Notes: generated from the sequence alone by a model not told the origin. A stretch of DNA of 60,000 bases from Antedon mediterranea (GCF_964355755.1 NC_092680.1:9217001-9277000), one strand, 5' to 3'. Shown: positions 37,001 through 52,000, counted from the stretch's first letter. A program made the numbers and translations.

Positions 37001-40000
37001 AGTAGTTTTTGACTGACCTGTTGCTCATGGCTTAGTCTTGGTTTCATGGTGTTGAGGAATTTAGATGTGTTACCCGCTGTTGGTACTATCCACACAGAAA
37101 GAGAACCATCTTCACCTCCACTATAATATATCAAAATAATATCAACTAGATTTAATTCATCACTATGACAAATTTTAGGTTATATGCATTGATTTAAATA
37201 AAGATAATTGATTTTTAAAAGATATATTGATTGATTGATTTTGTCAGAATCTTTAATTAATTATAATATATGAAAGATAGGAGCTTGCTAATGCAAATAC
37301 AATAGGTGGTATCACAATCCGGTCAAAGATCCCCGTGCGTATAATGTCATAAACCAGCATAGTAATAAAGACATAAGTTTCCTAGATTTAATAATAATAA
37401 TAATAAGATTTTTATAGCGCACAAACCACTCCAGAGTGCTCAATGCGCATTTAAAAATAAAAAAGAAATAAATCATACAAATTATACAGATACAGATTTC
37501 ATTATAAATCATGCATATAATCATGGAGTAATAATTAGATTACTCCATGGTATAATCTATACACTAAGAAATAAAATTGAAAAAACAATACGGATAAAAA
37601 AAAATCTTATTTTGTTTTGTTTTCCAAGGTGAGACTCAATCTCGGTACCTTGAATGACGAGAGTTCAGACCACCGAGCCATACACAACTGACTCCTCCGT
37701 GTATTTACTATGTAGTAACCACTTTAGTAGTTTATTACATACCGCAATGAATCATAGATTGATTTTAAGTTTGTTATTTCGGTCCAAAAAAATGTCACAG
37801 TTTGTTTGATTGTCGAAATAAAACAATTTTAATTTAATATGCAATTAATGATGATGTAATCAACCCTTTTTCTCTTAATTTTATAATAAATCATACATAC
37901 ACTTTAAGAAAATGAAAATGCAAAATAGTGGTTCCCGAGCATTCTGAAGATCTATACTAATTTTAAAATTTAGCATATTTTCACCATTTTGTTAACTTAC
38001 ATGTGCGTTTTGACATGCTTGTATAACATAGTTTCAAGTAGAAAAGTGAATAAAATATGTATAAAATTACTAAAGAAAGGTTGTAAAACAGAAATCCGCA
38101 AAAAGAGTGCTAAGGAAAGAATAAATAAATAAAGATTCTGACAGAATCAATAAGGTTATATGCATGATAATGCATATAACCTACTTAGGATACATTCATA
38201 GTTGTACGTGCAAATCATTAGAACTTGTATTGCAGTAAGGCACACGCAATAACTTACATTGCTAACATAAGATGAGGATTGTTACACATGGCTGGTAGTT
38301 GGCACCACTGAAATGCTGTGACACTAGAGGAATGTTGTAGACTCCAGTCCAGATTGTAACCACCACTAACCTCCTGCCAGATCTTAACAGTGTCATCATT
38401 AATGGCACTGCTGGCTAAAAGGTGGCCCGTTACATCCCATGATAAACAGGTAATTGAAGTCTAAAGAAGATAAATATGATTAGAATGAGATAGAATCGCT
38501 TTCAAATTCTTACATCCTTGAACGAATCCAAAATCTGGACTGCTTGTTTTGTAAGATAGTTTACACAGTTAGTGAAAAACTAAAGCTTTATTTATCAAAC
38601 CAATGATTTACCTTGTGAGCTTGTATAGGTCTACTAGGATCACATTCAAATGAATCTCTACTACACATATGTATCATACCATCCTTATAACCGACTGCAA
38701 ATCTTTGATCTTCATCATACCATGCTAAACAGCACACAGCAACTACATAATAGCAACAGAAATTAGTTTTAGAAGAAATATACATTGGTTTCTTGCTGCA
38801 AAACAAACAATGGGAAATACATGTTTTAACACTATAGCGAACCCCTATTCAGGGAGCACTCCAATAAATAACCTTACCTGATATAAATACATTAAGAAAA
38901 TGGTCTGACTTTAATGACAGAATATATGCTTTCCAATGGCAAATTGGAAGGAATTCTAAGTTGTTTTGTCTTCTTATGCTAGTACATAATAAACATTATT
39001 ATCAAGAATTTGCAGCACACTAACCATCATCCCTGTAGCATTGCTCTAGCTCAGTTCTGTGAAATGTTGAATGATCAATAACCTCAATGACAGCAATTGA
39101 CCCATCTAGTCTGCCTACCAGCAGTGTATCAGTGCACATGCCAACTCTACCATCCAAAAGGCCTTTCTCCTGTGGCCAGGTCACTGCTGTCACTATATTG
39201 CACTGGACATCAAGGTACCCACGGTTTACTGAAGTTGAAAATTTTAGATTTATTCCCTTTTGAAGTACAAGTTACATACAAGTACAAGAATTAAAAACAA
39301 AAATAGCAATTAACGAAAATTAAGCAATTAATGAAAATGGACTAGAAAAATTATTTTTAAAAGATGCACTGGGTTCTTTTAACTTTACTTACTTGACTAC
39401 TTTATTGTTGAAAAATAAGCTATACTTATACATTCATCAATATCTTAGGTAAGGTCATATTTCAGAAAAATTGAACAATAATGGATGATTACTGTGACCT
39501 TTGCAAGAGCAGATTTAAAGGGATTAATGCTAGATGCAGCATCAGCTCGGGCAATGTGTTCTATTCATTCAAAAAGTGTACACAGTTTGATATCCTTACT
39601 CGAAATTTATCGTAGCAATTATTAGGCCTAAACCGATCAGAGTACAGACCCCCAGTCAATTCCAAAGAGGCAATCAGTCAACTTTTTACCAAAATATCAA
39701 GTTTTTCGACAGGGGCTAGCTCAGATATACTGAAAGAACACTACTTACCACTAACAAACCAAATATTCAGCATGTTATCTAGTGTTCCAGCTACAATCAT
39801 TCCATTTGAGTTGATACATAAATTAGCAATATCTTGGCCTTCATAATCATCCAGTGAGTATTGACTGTAATCAGAACTTTTACTAAATATACAGGTTTGT
39901 TGTAGCACATAAGAGGCTTTACCAGACAGCTTCCACAGGCGCACTGTGCCATCATATCCACTGTAACAAAAGAAAGTGCAAGGTAAAATGTCAACTGGAT

Positions 40001-43000
40001 CTTCCTTGGTAATAACTAACCATTGTGAAGAAAAATTAACAAAATTGGTTCACATAAATATTGGTACTACTACTCCGTGGAGAATTACAGATTTAAGAGC
40101 TTGGTGAAAATTGAGGGGCTGTCCTGTGCGTAGCTGTCCTGAGAGGAGTAGTATTTGTAATAGGATTCTATGTTACTGAATGAAAGTATAATAATATATA
40201 AAATTGTGTTACCTGGTTGCAAGCAGACCTTTCTTGTCATTCCACACACATTTTGTGACTCTATTTTGATGAGCATCAAGCTTGCTGACATGAGCTGTAG
40301 GCAGACTGCCTGGGATGTCAACAAGCATCCTCACATCCTCATGAAATCTCTTAGACTGTACAGCTAAGCTCTTAACAAGTTGTTCTGCTGCCCACTGCTT
40401 ATACTGGGCTGCTAGCCTAGCTGAGAGGCAGCATGCAGCTAGGGCATTAGTTAGATGAAGGGGTCCGAGCTTTGATTGCATATTTTCTTTATTGCACAAT
40501 TCTGGTTTATCTAATTAAAATCAGATTTTTAGACATTATTAATTAATTATTATTCAGCTACAGAAAGTGTTAAAAGACAAGGGTGCCAGTATGTGGACTA
40601 GGATTGGAGACTTCAATGAGGTTAATTTATGGTTCCTACCGGTTACAATAATGTTAATATTAAACAAAAGATATACCTTGTGATATGCTGTGTAAGGTAT
40701 TTGTTTCAGCAAGGAGGCCCACAAGAGCTTGAGTGACCGCAAAGCTTGGTGATGTCAGGGCTTTCTGGTCAGATGTCGAAGCAGCTTGCCGTGAGGTATT
40801 TCTACCAGTGTTGATGGCAGAGGTGTTTAATCCACATGCAGCCATCATCAAATCCTAACGTTTAAAATTTAATATATAGTCAACAATTGTGTATTTTTTT
40901 CTGTGTATTTTGATAATTATGTGAACATTTCATAGCTAATCGTACTTAAGGGTTATACTTTGTTGGTTCCCAAAGGTGTCCCTTAAATGAGGGCTTCTAC
41001 TGTATCTATCATCAAATGTTATGTTTTAAGTATATTTATTCAGTTATTAAATATTTCAGAATAAAATTTCTTATAAGTTTAAAAAAAAAAACTAAGATTA
41101 CAAAATCACTGAGAATTGACAATCATTTCCTGTGATGTCTGTTGCCAACATATTTGGTGTAGAAGAACATACCTGTGTACACAACTGAATAAGGACTTTA
41201 GATGCATTCTGGTTACATGAACACAAGAGACCAATCACAGAGCTTAAGCAAGATAAACTTGATGCTGATCTTGATACACCATCCTGTATACTGTCATTAA
41301 TGTTCTCTGGGATTCCTGGCATGTTTGAGATGACATTCAGTTCAGTTCTACCAGCTGCAGCTAAGCACATCAACCGGACAACTAGACGGATGTCAGCTAG
41401 GCCTAGCAACTCTAAATTCTTTGTCTGATCACTTGTTGACCAACTGAAAACAAATGTTTACGAAATGGAGGTCTACAATTATAAATATATTTAGTTTACA
41501 AGATCCAACACATGCTTTCCAATATCATTTTAGTCTACTAGCACATCTGTACTTTCACCTAGCCGATCACCTGAAGACGTATGGTGATTAAGCCTATTAA
41601 CAGTTGGAGCTCTACTAAAGGGTGACATTAAGTTTTTAAAACACACCATTTTAGTTCTTCAATCATTTTATTTTTAGAACTTGTTAAAAGAAAAATATTA
41701 TCATGACAACTTCAACATTGGCTCTTACCTGACTGAGAGTACAGATAGTGCCCTGATGATAATAGCTCTTGCTAGTAGTACCTGCATTGTAGCAGCTGTT
41801 TTTTTCAACGCTACAGTTCTGTCTTGAGCATTGGTTAACACAGCAACCTGCTCACCCAGACTCACTCGCCAAACTCCAGCCTCTCGTCTGTTTCCTGCTT
41901 TAGATAAAAACATAATGATACAATAGTCTCAATTATAACAGAAATATAATAAAATTCAATGGAATGGATAAAAAGATCAATAAACCTTTCATTTACCACT
42001 CTAACAACTAACAACTCTTAAATTTACTTACCTGCATTATCTGCTTGTGGTACTGGGTACTCGGAATGTATCGTTTTAGCACCAAGGGGGTCATTTTCAG
42101 TAAATTGCACAGGATCAGCAACTTGGTGGTTGGAAGACAGGCCTAACCTCTCCATAATATTCTCAAATTGCTCTAAACCTGATATAGGATCTTCATCGAC
42201 AGCTGTTGTTTCAAAATCATCTAAACAAATATTATTGAAAAAAAATGTTACGCAATCTTATATAAGGTCAAATATATTCAAGTAAATACATATTACTAAT
42301 GATATAGCTATTAATTATTTAATTGTCTTAGTTTTTTGTTCTGAAATTAAGAATAATTTATAAATTACACCTTACCATCAATTGTGCCTTCTGGAGAAAT
42401 GTTAAAATCAAACATAATTTTCTTTGGTAACCTACGTCCAAGGTAACTTTCACGACAATCACGGCACATCAGGTAATACGGGCAACCTGTACCGCAAGCA
42501 CCACCAAACCAACCACCAACATAACAACCATTACCACGGTATCCCATCTGACCACATGCCTGACCACAGCCTGCATGATGTATTTTCATATGACGGTTGA
42601 AATACATGGTAGTTGTTCCACAGAGTTCGCATGTCACACTTGTTTCTCCCTCTTCCCCATCATTGCTTCGCTAAAATATAATCATTTTGAATGATTACTT
42701 TTATGACATATATATTACATCTCATGAAACATGTAGCCATCCCTAGTTGTATTAGTGAACCAGTAAAGATTCAAGAATGTAATAAAGGGGTTACATCCTA
42801 ACCCCATAACTAGTCAAATGTTGTACCTAAGTCATACTCTTTCATATACAAGTCTGTAATCAAGAGAGTTACCTCTGGGTCCCAAAGGCCTTGTAATTCT
42901 TGATCTAAGGATGAGAAATCAGCAGAGTACAAATCACGCATAATATCCTCATCTAGGTCCATATCCTCATCTTCAAACATCATGTCTTGCTGGAAATGAT

Positions 43001-46000
43001 CTTGAAGTGATGTAACAAGGTTTCTGGTTTGTGCTGCAAAAAAACAAACAAATATTCAATATTATTTATATAAATAAACACTAGTAAAGTTATGTATTTG
43101 GTACACCATTTGTTTTCAAAGGGAAACAAATGGTTGAGTATGTCTCGATGCTTTGGTTGTTATGCTACGCCCATATTCTGGACAACTGAACGTTGAGGAC
43201 ATTCTCAACTATACTTTATTTCCTTTACTTATAAGTAGTTACGATTAAGTTGCTTAGAATGGAACACCTAGAAAACTCTGAAGAGTTTCGTTTTGCTAGG
43301 CAATGTCAAAGGGGTATTACCACAACATGACAATTTGAGTGGGTTTTTAAACTTTAAATTTGACATGTTTCACACTCACCAATGCGTCTTCCTCTCCTTA
43401 TCATTACGCTAATTGTTAATGGATGCGAGTTATCAAGAAAAGGCACACGACCAGCTCGCCCCGCTGCTGTCTCGTGGTTGCCCGGATAATATTCTTCACG
43501 GTCACTCCTTAAAGAAATCAATTTCAATGCAATGTTTGTAAAGTTGATATTTTATAAGATTTAATTAGCTGCTGATGCTATTTTTATACCGAAATAAGTT
43601 ATGTTTGCATCCATGAGATTTTAATTGAATTCTTGGCAGATTTTAAACTCTCCATATTTATGTATAATTTAATGTAATTGCGGCAGAAATGCTTGAATAT
43701 CAGTGAGACAAAATAAAAACTTTAAAGGTATTACTATTACAAATACTGATATAAGAATAAATCAACTAGCAGATGATACTAGTGTTCTTCTTGCAGGATT
43801 AATATTCACTGAATACAGCAATAGAAATTCTTTTCTAAATTTTCTGGTCTAAATGTCAATTTTGATAAAAGTAATATTTTAAGACTAGGCACTTTTACCA
43901 ATAAAACAAACTAAAAAGGAAAATATTGTATAATGAATTAGACAAGGGTGATTAAAAAATGACACATATTTTGAGTTACATCCACTCTTAGTCTTAAATT
44001 GTGTTGGATAAAACGGTACCTGAATAATGGGGATGCAAAATGGAAAGTTTTTTTAACCACTTTGGAGGCCATTGGTGATAAAAACATATTCACTTTTAAT
44101 TTTTCTCCTCTGCTTACAAAATTCTCAGAATTTTATAGAGATGTACTGCTAGCCTGGATTGTATAACATTATTCACCAAATCCAAGTACTGCAAATGAAA
44201 TATGTAGTCAGGTACTTTAGAACAATTATTGTTTTGTTAAGAGAACCTTTAATATCTAAAACTTGTGATGGAATGCAGGTATCCGTACTATTAAAGATAT
44301 AACTAATTCCAAAAGATCTTTCCTTAAAATTGAAGTTCTTTTGTATGGTACGATTCTGCATTCTATCCCAATGAACTGGAAGGTAATTCTTCATGAAAAC
44401 CAAGAAATATTTAATAAAGCTGCTATTATTGTCATGAAACTGTATATAAAATTAAAAGAACATGTAATAAATTACAAATGTTACAAACAATATCAATGAA
44501 GTAAATTTGAAATGCTCAAACATGGGCAATTTTGATTTAAAAGACTCATTTTTGTTACTCCATAATACACATTGATGGCAAAGTAAAAGCTTTAAAATTT
44601 AAATACCTACACAAAATTATTTTTACAAATGAAAGGTTGTTCAGGATCAGATTAACTGAATCCGAATGTGTTCCTTTTGTAAAAAAGAGATAGCCAATTT
44701 ACTTCACATGTTTGTATAATGTAACATGTGCCGTCCTTTACTTTCCACTCCAACCCAATAATGAGATATGGCAATTTGCCTGAAAAAACAGGTCAAAGGT
44801 CAAATATGGTATTTCTGGTCATTATTTGAGAAAAAAACTTTATTATAGTAAATAGAAATGTTTATGTTCTGAACATTTTGACACCAACATTAACTCTCTA
44901 TGACAAGTAGTTTTATGGATATCAAAATATATGAACCGTAACAAGGTTGGCAATTGCACCGTAAAGGTCAAAGGCAAAACTGAGTACTTAAGGTCATTTT
45001 TGGATAAAATGTTTCATTAAACTAAATAGTAACATATATATTCTGAACAATTTGACACCAAAATAAACTGACTGTGACAACTATTTACTGAGATATGGCA
45101 ATGCCTTAAAATATGGGTCAAAGGTTAAAACTGGTACTTCCGGTCATTAAAAAAAAAAAACTTCATTAGAGTAAATAGGAATGTTTATGTTCTGAACATT
45201 TTGAGCTAAAAATCAACTCTCTATGACCAGAGATATAGACTGTTTAAGCAAAAATGTCCGCCATTTTAAATTATGCAAATTAGGTGACCCAAGGGGTCAT
45301 TTTGCTTGGCGCCCATCAACAATTTAATTTGTATAGGGTGGGCAACCTGTATACCAAATTTGGTGCTTTTGGAAGAAAATGAACCAAACACCCTTATTTC
45401 AGCCCTAACAGACTCCACTTATTATGGATATTTGATGAAAACCTGATTTTTTAACTAACATAACTAATGCACCTTTTTTTAATTTTTGATTGCTACCATG
45501 TTAGATTCCAAAATAGTTGGTATTTTGGAACATAAACCTCATAATAACTGCAATTTTGGACCACGAAGAAAAATTATTTTGGTACAAAATCAAAAAATAT
45601 CATGACATACAGATAGTATATGGTGGCCATTATTGGATTCAATGGCATAGTTGCTGTATTTTATGTATTTGTCAAATAGTTTGTTTGTCCTTAGGTTGTA
45701 TTAGGTTGAATTAATAGATAGATGTACTTACTCCTCCCAGCCAATGGCTGAACTCTCACGTTCTGCAATCGGTGCAATAGGTAGCGGGTCTGACCTGTCC
45801 GATTGCAAACTGGCAGCAAGAGACGGAGGTGGAGTTGTAAAATCTGGGCCATCCCCCACCTCTACACCATCGTCATCATTGTATGGGTGTTCCACCATCC
45901 ATGATACAAGTGCATTGATGCGTTCAATATCACCATCTCCAGTAGAACCTTGAAAAATAACTGAGCATGATATACCTTATATTTATTATGGATTGTAATT

Positions 46001-49000
46001 ATGATGAGACATAATACATTGTAATTATGAGACATAATACATTGTAATTATGAGACATAATACATTGTAATTATGAGACCTAATATTGAAATTAGCAAAT
46101 AGAACATACCGTTAGCTAACAATGCTTGTTGTATGTGATTCATTGTAAAGCCCATATCAAGTAAAGATCTACTAATATTAGGTGGTGAGTTCATTAATAT
46201 AGACTTTGTACTTGAACTCCTTACTCCTCCTGGGGTTAATGGTCCTCTTGCTGGGCTTGGTAGAGGGCCAACAACACCTACATAAATAATAAAGATAATT
46301 CATGTAAAATACCATTACTAAAGATGAGAAATCTGCGAGTGGAAAAAGTCAGCCATATTTTAAAACACACCACCATAATAGCAATAAAAATGACAACTTT
46401 GCATCAGGAACCTTTGCATTACACGCTTTTTCCTTGGGTCCCACCTGAGAATTACTTCTCAATGCAAGTATTAATTACAATTTACTTCAAAAGTAATAAC
46501 AAAAACATAAATAAAAACGTAAATAAAATTGTAAATTAGAAATGTAACAATAAATACTTACCAGCATCCAATTCCAAAGGAGATATAGGTGGAGAGCCTG
46601 GGGGAGTAGGCAGTGGTCGGTTGGCTCTTCTGAGCAACGAGCTCAATGAGGCTGATGCATTGGTCCTAGACAGGCGTCTGACATGTCGCATAGGCCCGGT
46701 AGTAGAACTTGCTAGTTTTGAAATGTTAAACGATGAAGGACCCTCTGTCTGCGCTGTTGGGTTCTGGCTTAATTTATTATCTTTGATATAATCACTTGAA
46801 CTACTACTGCTACATACATCATTACCAACTACACAATAAAAAAATACAATACAATTTCATTGAACTATAATAAGCTTGATGATGTATTGCCGTTTAATTC
46901 TAAAATATTTAAATTCATCTGGCTTGAGCAACAAAACACTTTCAGGCTCTTTTAAATTCACTACACTGCTAAATTGACATATTATCATTTCTAAAAGGTG
47001 TCAAATGGTGTGAAAATGGTGTTAGAAATGCTACTGACCTAATTTTGACTCTCCTTCCTCAGAGTGTAAATAAGGACCTTCGGCAGCCATCTTCAACAAA
47101 ACTGAGTGTGCTCTCTCTAGTTCGGCTAAGCTGACAATTCTTTTGATGGGTGCTGGCATGACCGCTCTTTTCACCATGTGTCGCATGATTGAACGTAGAG
47201 TCTCTTGAATATCCACTGAAGAAACCTCTTCCTTTTTCTTTCCTTCATCTGATTCCTTATCCCTTTTTTCTTTCTTTTCACTTGATTTTGGCATTAGTAA
47301 GACTTCAGCAAATTTACCTGAGCCTATGATAACACTTAAACATTTCAAAGCAGCGACCTGAATAAATGCCTTTTTGACAGCTAGCATTTCGTTCTCAGCT
47401 TGTCCAGCTCGTTCATTCAATTCAGAACTTGTTAATCCAGGTATTTCTTTAGTTAATTTATCTTTCATTTTATCCCCAGATGTAACGTTTTCAACACAAA
47501 CACATAATGGTTCTTTAACTAAAGTGTTCTGTGAAGATGATGCCGATTCATTCAATTTTTTTTCTTCTCCAGTTTTTAAAACCTGGTTCTCCTCATTCAC
47601 TGAAATGGTATTTAGTAGTTCTGTCTTGACATTATGGTAGACAGCTTCAGCAATTTGGCTTGTGACACTGCGTACCATCTCATGACTCTCCAAGGCAGAC
47701 GTCGTACCAATTGCTTCCGTTCTTTCGTAAGCACTCACTACCTCAGCAATGTTATGGTCAGATTCACTACACAAAGCTAAAGACTTTGCAAATGATAAAC
47801 CCTGCAAATCCTTTGATGCACACCCTTCAACAGAATCAGTTTCCGTTGCAAATCCAGAACTCTGGGATCCATCAGAAGTTACTGATATGGAAACATCAGA
47901 GAATTTCTGAGAAAGTTGAGCACCAAGATTTGTTGATGGTGGTCTTACGAATTCCTGTTTAACATTTTCCGATTCCAATGCTGAAGCTATTTCCGAATCT
48001 AAAGATTTTTCCATCTCATCTTGTTCTTTGTGTCGTTTTGCTCGCTGTTTTACTAATTTTGCTTGCGTTTGTGATTGTTTCTTCTCGATTTTGATGTTTT
48101 CATCAACAATTCCACATAACAATAAAAGGTTTGACATTATTTCTGCATTAAGGCCTTTAAAAGTTGATGCATCAAATCCAACAGACTCAATAGGTTCTAG
48201 TCCTGAGATTGGTGTATCACTGAAAATACATCAATAATAGTTAAGCCTAATAAGTTTATTTAAATTTTAAAATATTATTATTGTGTAAAACGCACTAAAA
48301 GTTACTTTGATTTTGTAATCCTTCGTACATTAAAACTCAATAATGTCGTGGTAACTTCAATGTTTCTTTATTTCTTTTACCCTTTTTTTAGGGTCCTCTT
48401 TGACATCAATAAGTATACTAAGAGGCAACAATGGGTAATGTAAGGTCAAATCATTGGTTTATTCTAATCTATTGTTCTTTCTCATTGAAACATAAAAGAA
48501 TTCTCTAGAACACACCCTATTACGACCTTGGTGACAACACCTTACCTTTATCGGCTCCGACATATAAAAACCTTTAAGGCTGCAGTTTGAGTGCCCAGCG
48601 CATCAAGCGACCGTTTGTGACTTTGGCTTGATTTAGATATGTCAGCGGTTCGTGATCGGTCTGAAGGGTAAATTCTCGGCCATATAAATACTGTTAAAAT
48701 TTGTTCACACCCCAAATTATGGCCAAGCATTCTATCTCTATAATAGTATGCTTTTTTGAGCTGTAGGAGTTTGCGACTGGCATAATATCTCACCACTGTA
48801 AAAAGGCCGGCTCACGTCAGGCAATCGCATATGGGAGGATTTACAATCTTTTCTTTAAGCGTCCTAAATGGCAAAATTTGACTTGCTTCCCAGACGAGTT
48901 GATTGGGTTCATTCTTTTTTTGTTTTATCTGTTAACAGAACAGCGATGGCTGCATAATCTTGTATAAACTTTCTGTAATAATTGATCATTCCCAGAAAAG

Positions 49001-52000
49001 ACCTTAGTTGATTTTTAGTTGACCTGATATAGGTCAACCATTCTTTAAAAAAGTAGACAATTTAGAATTCAATGTTTGATTTATTCAAATACATTGAAAT
49101 GTATTTCATGTTTTTTATAAATTTGTTTTTTCCTTTTTATCAAATGAATTATCTGAATATTCATTTATTTTAAGTTAATCGTCTTTGTCCCATACGGTTT
49201 CCCTAACAAACTGATTACACTGGTTATGTTGTTAGCCTATGCAGTTAATTAATTTAAAGGGGCTGACAGTGGTGCATCCAGCATGTTGAATTAGGGGGAC
49301 CCGGCTGTGGAGAAGCAAATTTTGGTAAATAATACTGTAGATGGTTGGAAATGGTACTCTCGCACATAAAATTCATGACAAATGACATCTAAATGGCCGT
49401 AAATGTATGCGCAGCAATCAGATAATCAGCGATTTTTTTTTCCCAGCGGTAAAAACACAATTGTTGTCGTCATTCTTCAAACAGAGTCAGTGTTGTGAAG
49501 CAAAAAAATTAAAATCAAACAATCTTTATTTACCTTACAGTTGCATCTGTGTCTTCCCACTGTACCTTTGCCGATGTCCCTCCTTCTTTCAGTACCCCTA
49601 ACAATGTGGCTTCTCTTGATGTTTGTCTGTGAATGCATCTACCTCCCATTCTGAGACCTTGATCAACTCCACCTATTACTGCTAATACTGGCCACAAACT
49701 ATTGCATAATGTGTTTAAATCTGTATTGGTAAAGAAAGAATACAAAATGTAAATAATAATGATTGTTCGTTTCACAGGAAAGTGTCCCCTAAATAGGTGT
49801 CCCAAAAGAAAGTAAAGGATTTTACTTTATTTTAAATGGTGGGACAACGGTCCAAATTGCATGCAATATCACTTTAAAAGGAGGGAATAGAAGTAGCACC
49901 AAAAGTAGCACCAGTAAGAGAAGAGATAGGAACAGCCAAACATGAAGCGAGAAAAAAAACAATATTACAAAATATGAAAATTTAACTTCACCTTCAACTA
50001 CTTTTTTATCTTCTTTATCATTATCCTTTGATTGTTCATTTTCATTTTTATTTATTATTTTTGACATTTCTGCATCCGATTTCTTAATTCCTTGTTTACC
50101 TTCCGACTCAGGCTTTCGTTCATTCAGTTCTACCTTTCTTGTACCTTTTTCACTGCCATCATCCTTAATAGCGGCATACAAATGCCCCAAGTTACTCAGT
50201 CGGGAAATAATCATAGAGTTAACCACTTTAGACCAGTTGCTGTTCCGTTGCAGGGTTCGTATCAAAGATATATTTGCTTCTGCCATAGCACACGCACTCG
50301 GGCCACAGAAGGGATCACCTGGACGCAGGTCTCGTGGAGCCCCTCGCACTTGCATGTCGCATACTTTAACCTTTTCTCCTGGGTTTGTGCTATAGAAGAC
50401 AACCACTGGAAAAAGTTCACTGGCATCTACATCCTCAAATGCTAACCTTGGCTCCTATAAAAAAACAACAACTATCATTTTTCTTTCAAATTTGGTTGTA
50501 TGATGATAAATTAGAAAAATGACACTGCCATATGACAATCAGTGTGCATGTTAATGTGTTAAATGACTGCCATATGACAATCAATGTGCATGTTAATGTG
50601 TTAAATGACTCTGCCATATGACAATCAATGTGCATGTTAATGTGTTAAATGACTCTGCCATATGACAATCAATGTGCATGTTAATGTGTTAAATGACTCT
50701 GCCATATGACAATCAGTGTGCATGTTAATGTGTTAAATGACTCTGCCATATGACAATCAGTGTGCATGTTAATGTGTTAAATGATTCTGCCATATGACAA
50801 TCAGTGTGCATGTTAATGTGTTAAATGACTCTGCCATATGACAATCAATGTGCATGTTAATGTGTTAAATGACACTGCCATATGACAATCAGTGTGCATG
50901 TTAATGTGTTAAATGACACTGCTATATGACAATCAATGTGCATGTTAATGTGTTAAATGACACTGCCATATGATAATCAGTGTGCATGTTAATGTGTTAA
51001 AAAACTCTGCCATATGACAATCAGTGTGCATGTTAATGTGTTAAATGACACTGCCATATGACAATCAATGTGCATGTTAATGTGTTAAATGACACTGCCA
51101 TATGACAATCAGTGTGCATGTTAATGTGTTAAAAGACTCTGCCATATGACAATCAGTGTGCATGTTAATGTGTCAAATGACACTGCCATATGACAATCAG
51201 TGTGCATGTTAATGTATTAAATGACTCTGCCATATGACAATCAGTGTGCATGTTAATGTGTTAAATGACTCTGCCATATGACAATCAGTATGCATGTTAA
51301 TGTGTTAAATGACTCTGCCATATGACAATCAGTGTGCATGTTAATGTGTTAAATGACACTGCCATATGACAATCAGTGTGCATGTTAATGTGTTAAATGA
51401 CACTGCCATATGACAATCAGTGTGCATGCTAATGTGTTAAATGACTCTGCCATATGACAATCAGTGTGCATGTTAATGTGTTAAATGACTCTGCCACATG
51501 TTGTGTTATAAGAGCATGAATTGCCAAAACAATTATTTGACTGAAAGCTTTGCTCAATGGCATGGCAATTTTAAAAAAACTACTTGATTTGAAAAATATT
51601 TCATAAATGTATATCTGTCTGAACGTGTAAAAAGCAACACAGAAAACCTGTTCAACAGGCAGGCCTACCTCTCCATTCTTGCCAAATGATACAGTCCTTG
51701 CTTCCATGTCCAACACACATGTTATGGTGTCTCCTTGTGTGAAGCCAGGGAATGTGATGGAGTGTTCCCCATTGTGGTACAGGTTACCACTGTAAGCCCT
51801 GTATAACCACATGTCACCAGTGTTGCGATGGCTAAAGTCACGCACAGGATACTTGGACACTCCTACACATGTTCCCTCATTTCCCTTGTTTTCCTTCATA
51901 ATTACAAACTAGAAAAAAGGTAATATAATATAGTAGGGTAAACTCTCACAAGACTTGACACCATTAAACGTAAACATCTCAGTTACAAGTTACAACCCTA

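Noticed and set aside
49822-49991. Extension of HERC1 exon 16 beyond the chosen donor
   Set aside because: The hydrophobic extension has no homology. Splicing at GTGAAG (49991) gives the phase needed for exon 17.
50521-51496. Regular repeats resembling a CRISPR array
   Set aside because: The units are directly adjacent with no unique spacers, and the locus is an intron of an animal gene. It is a minisatellite.
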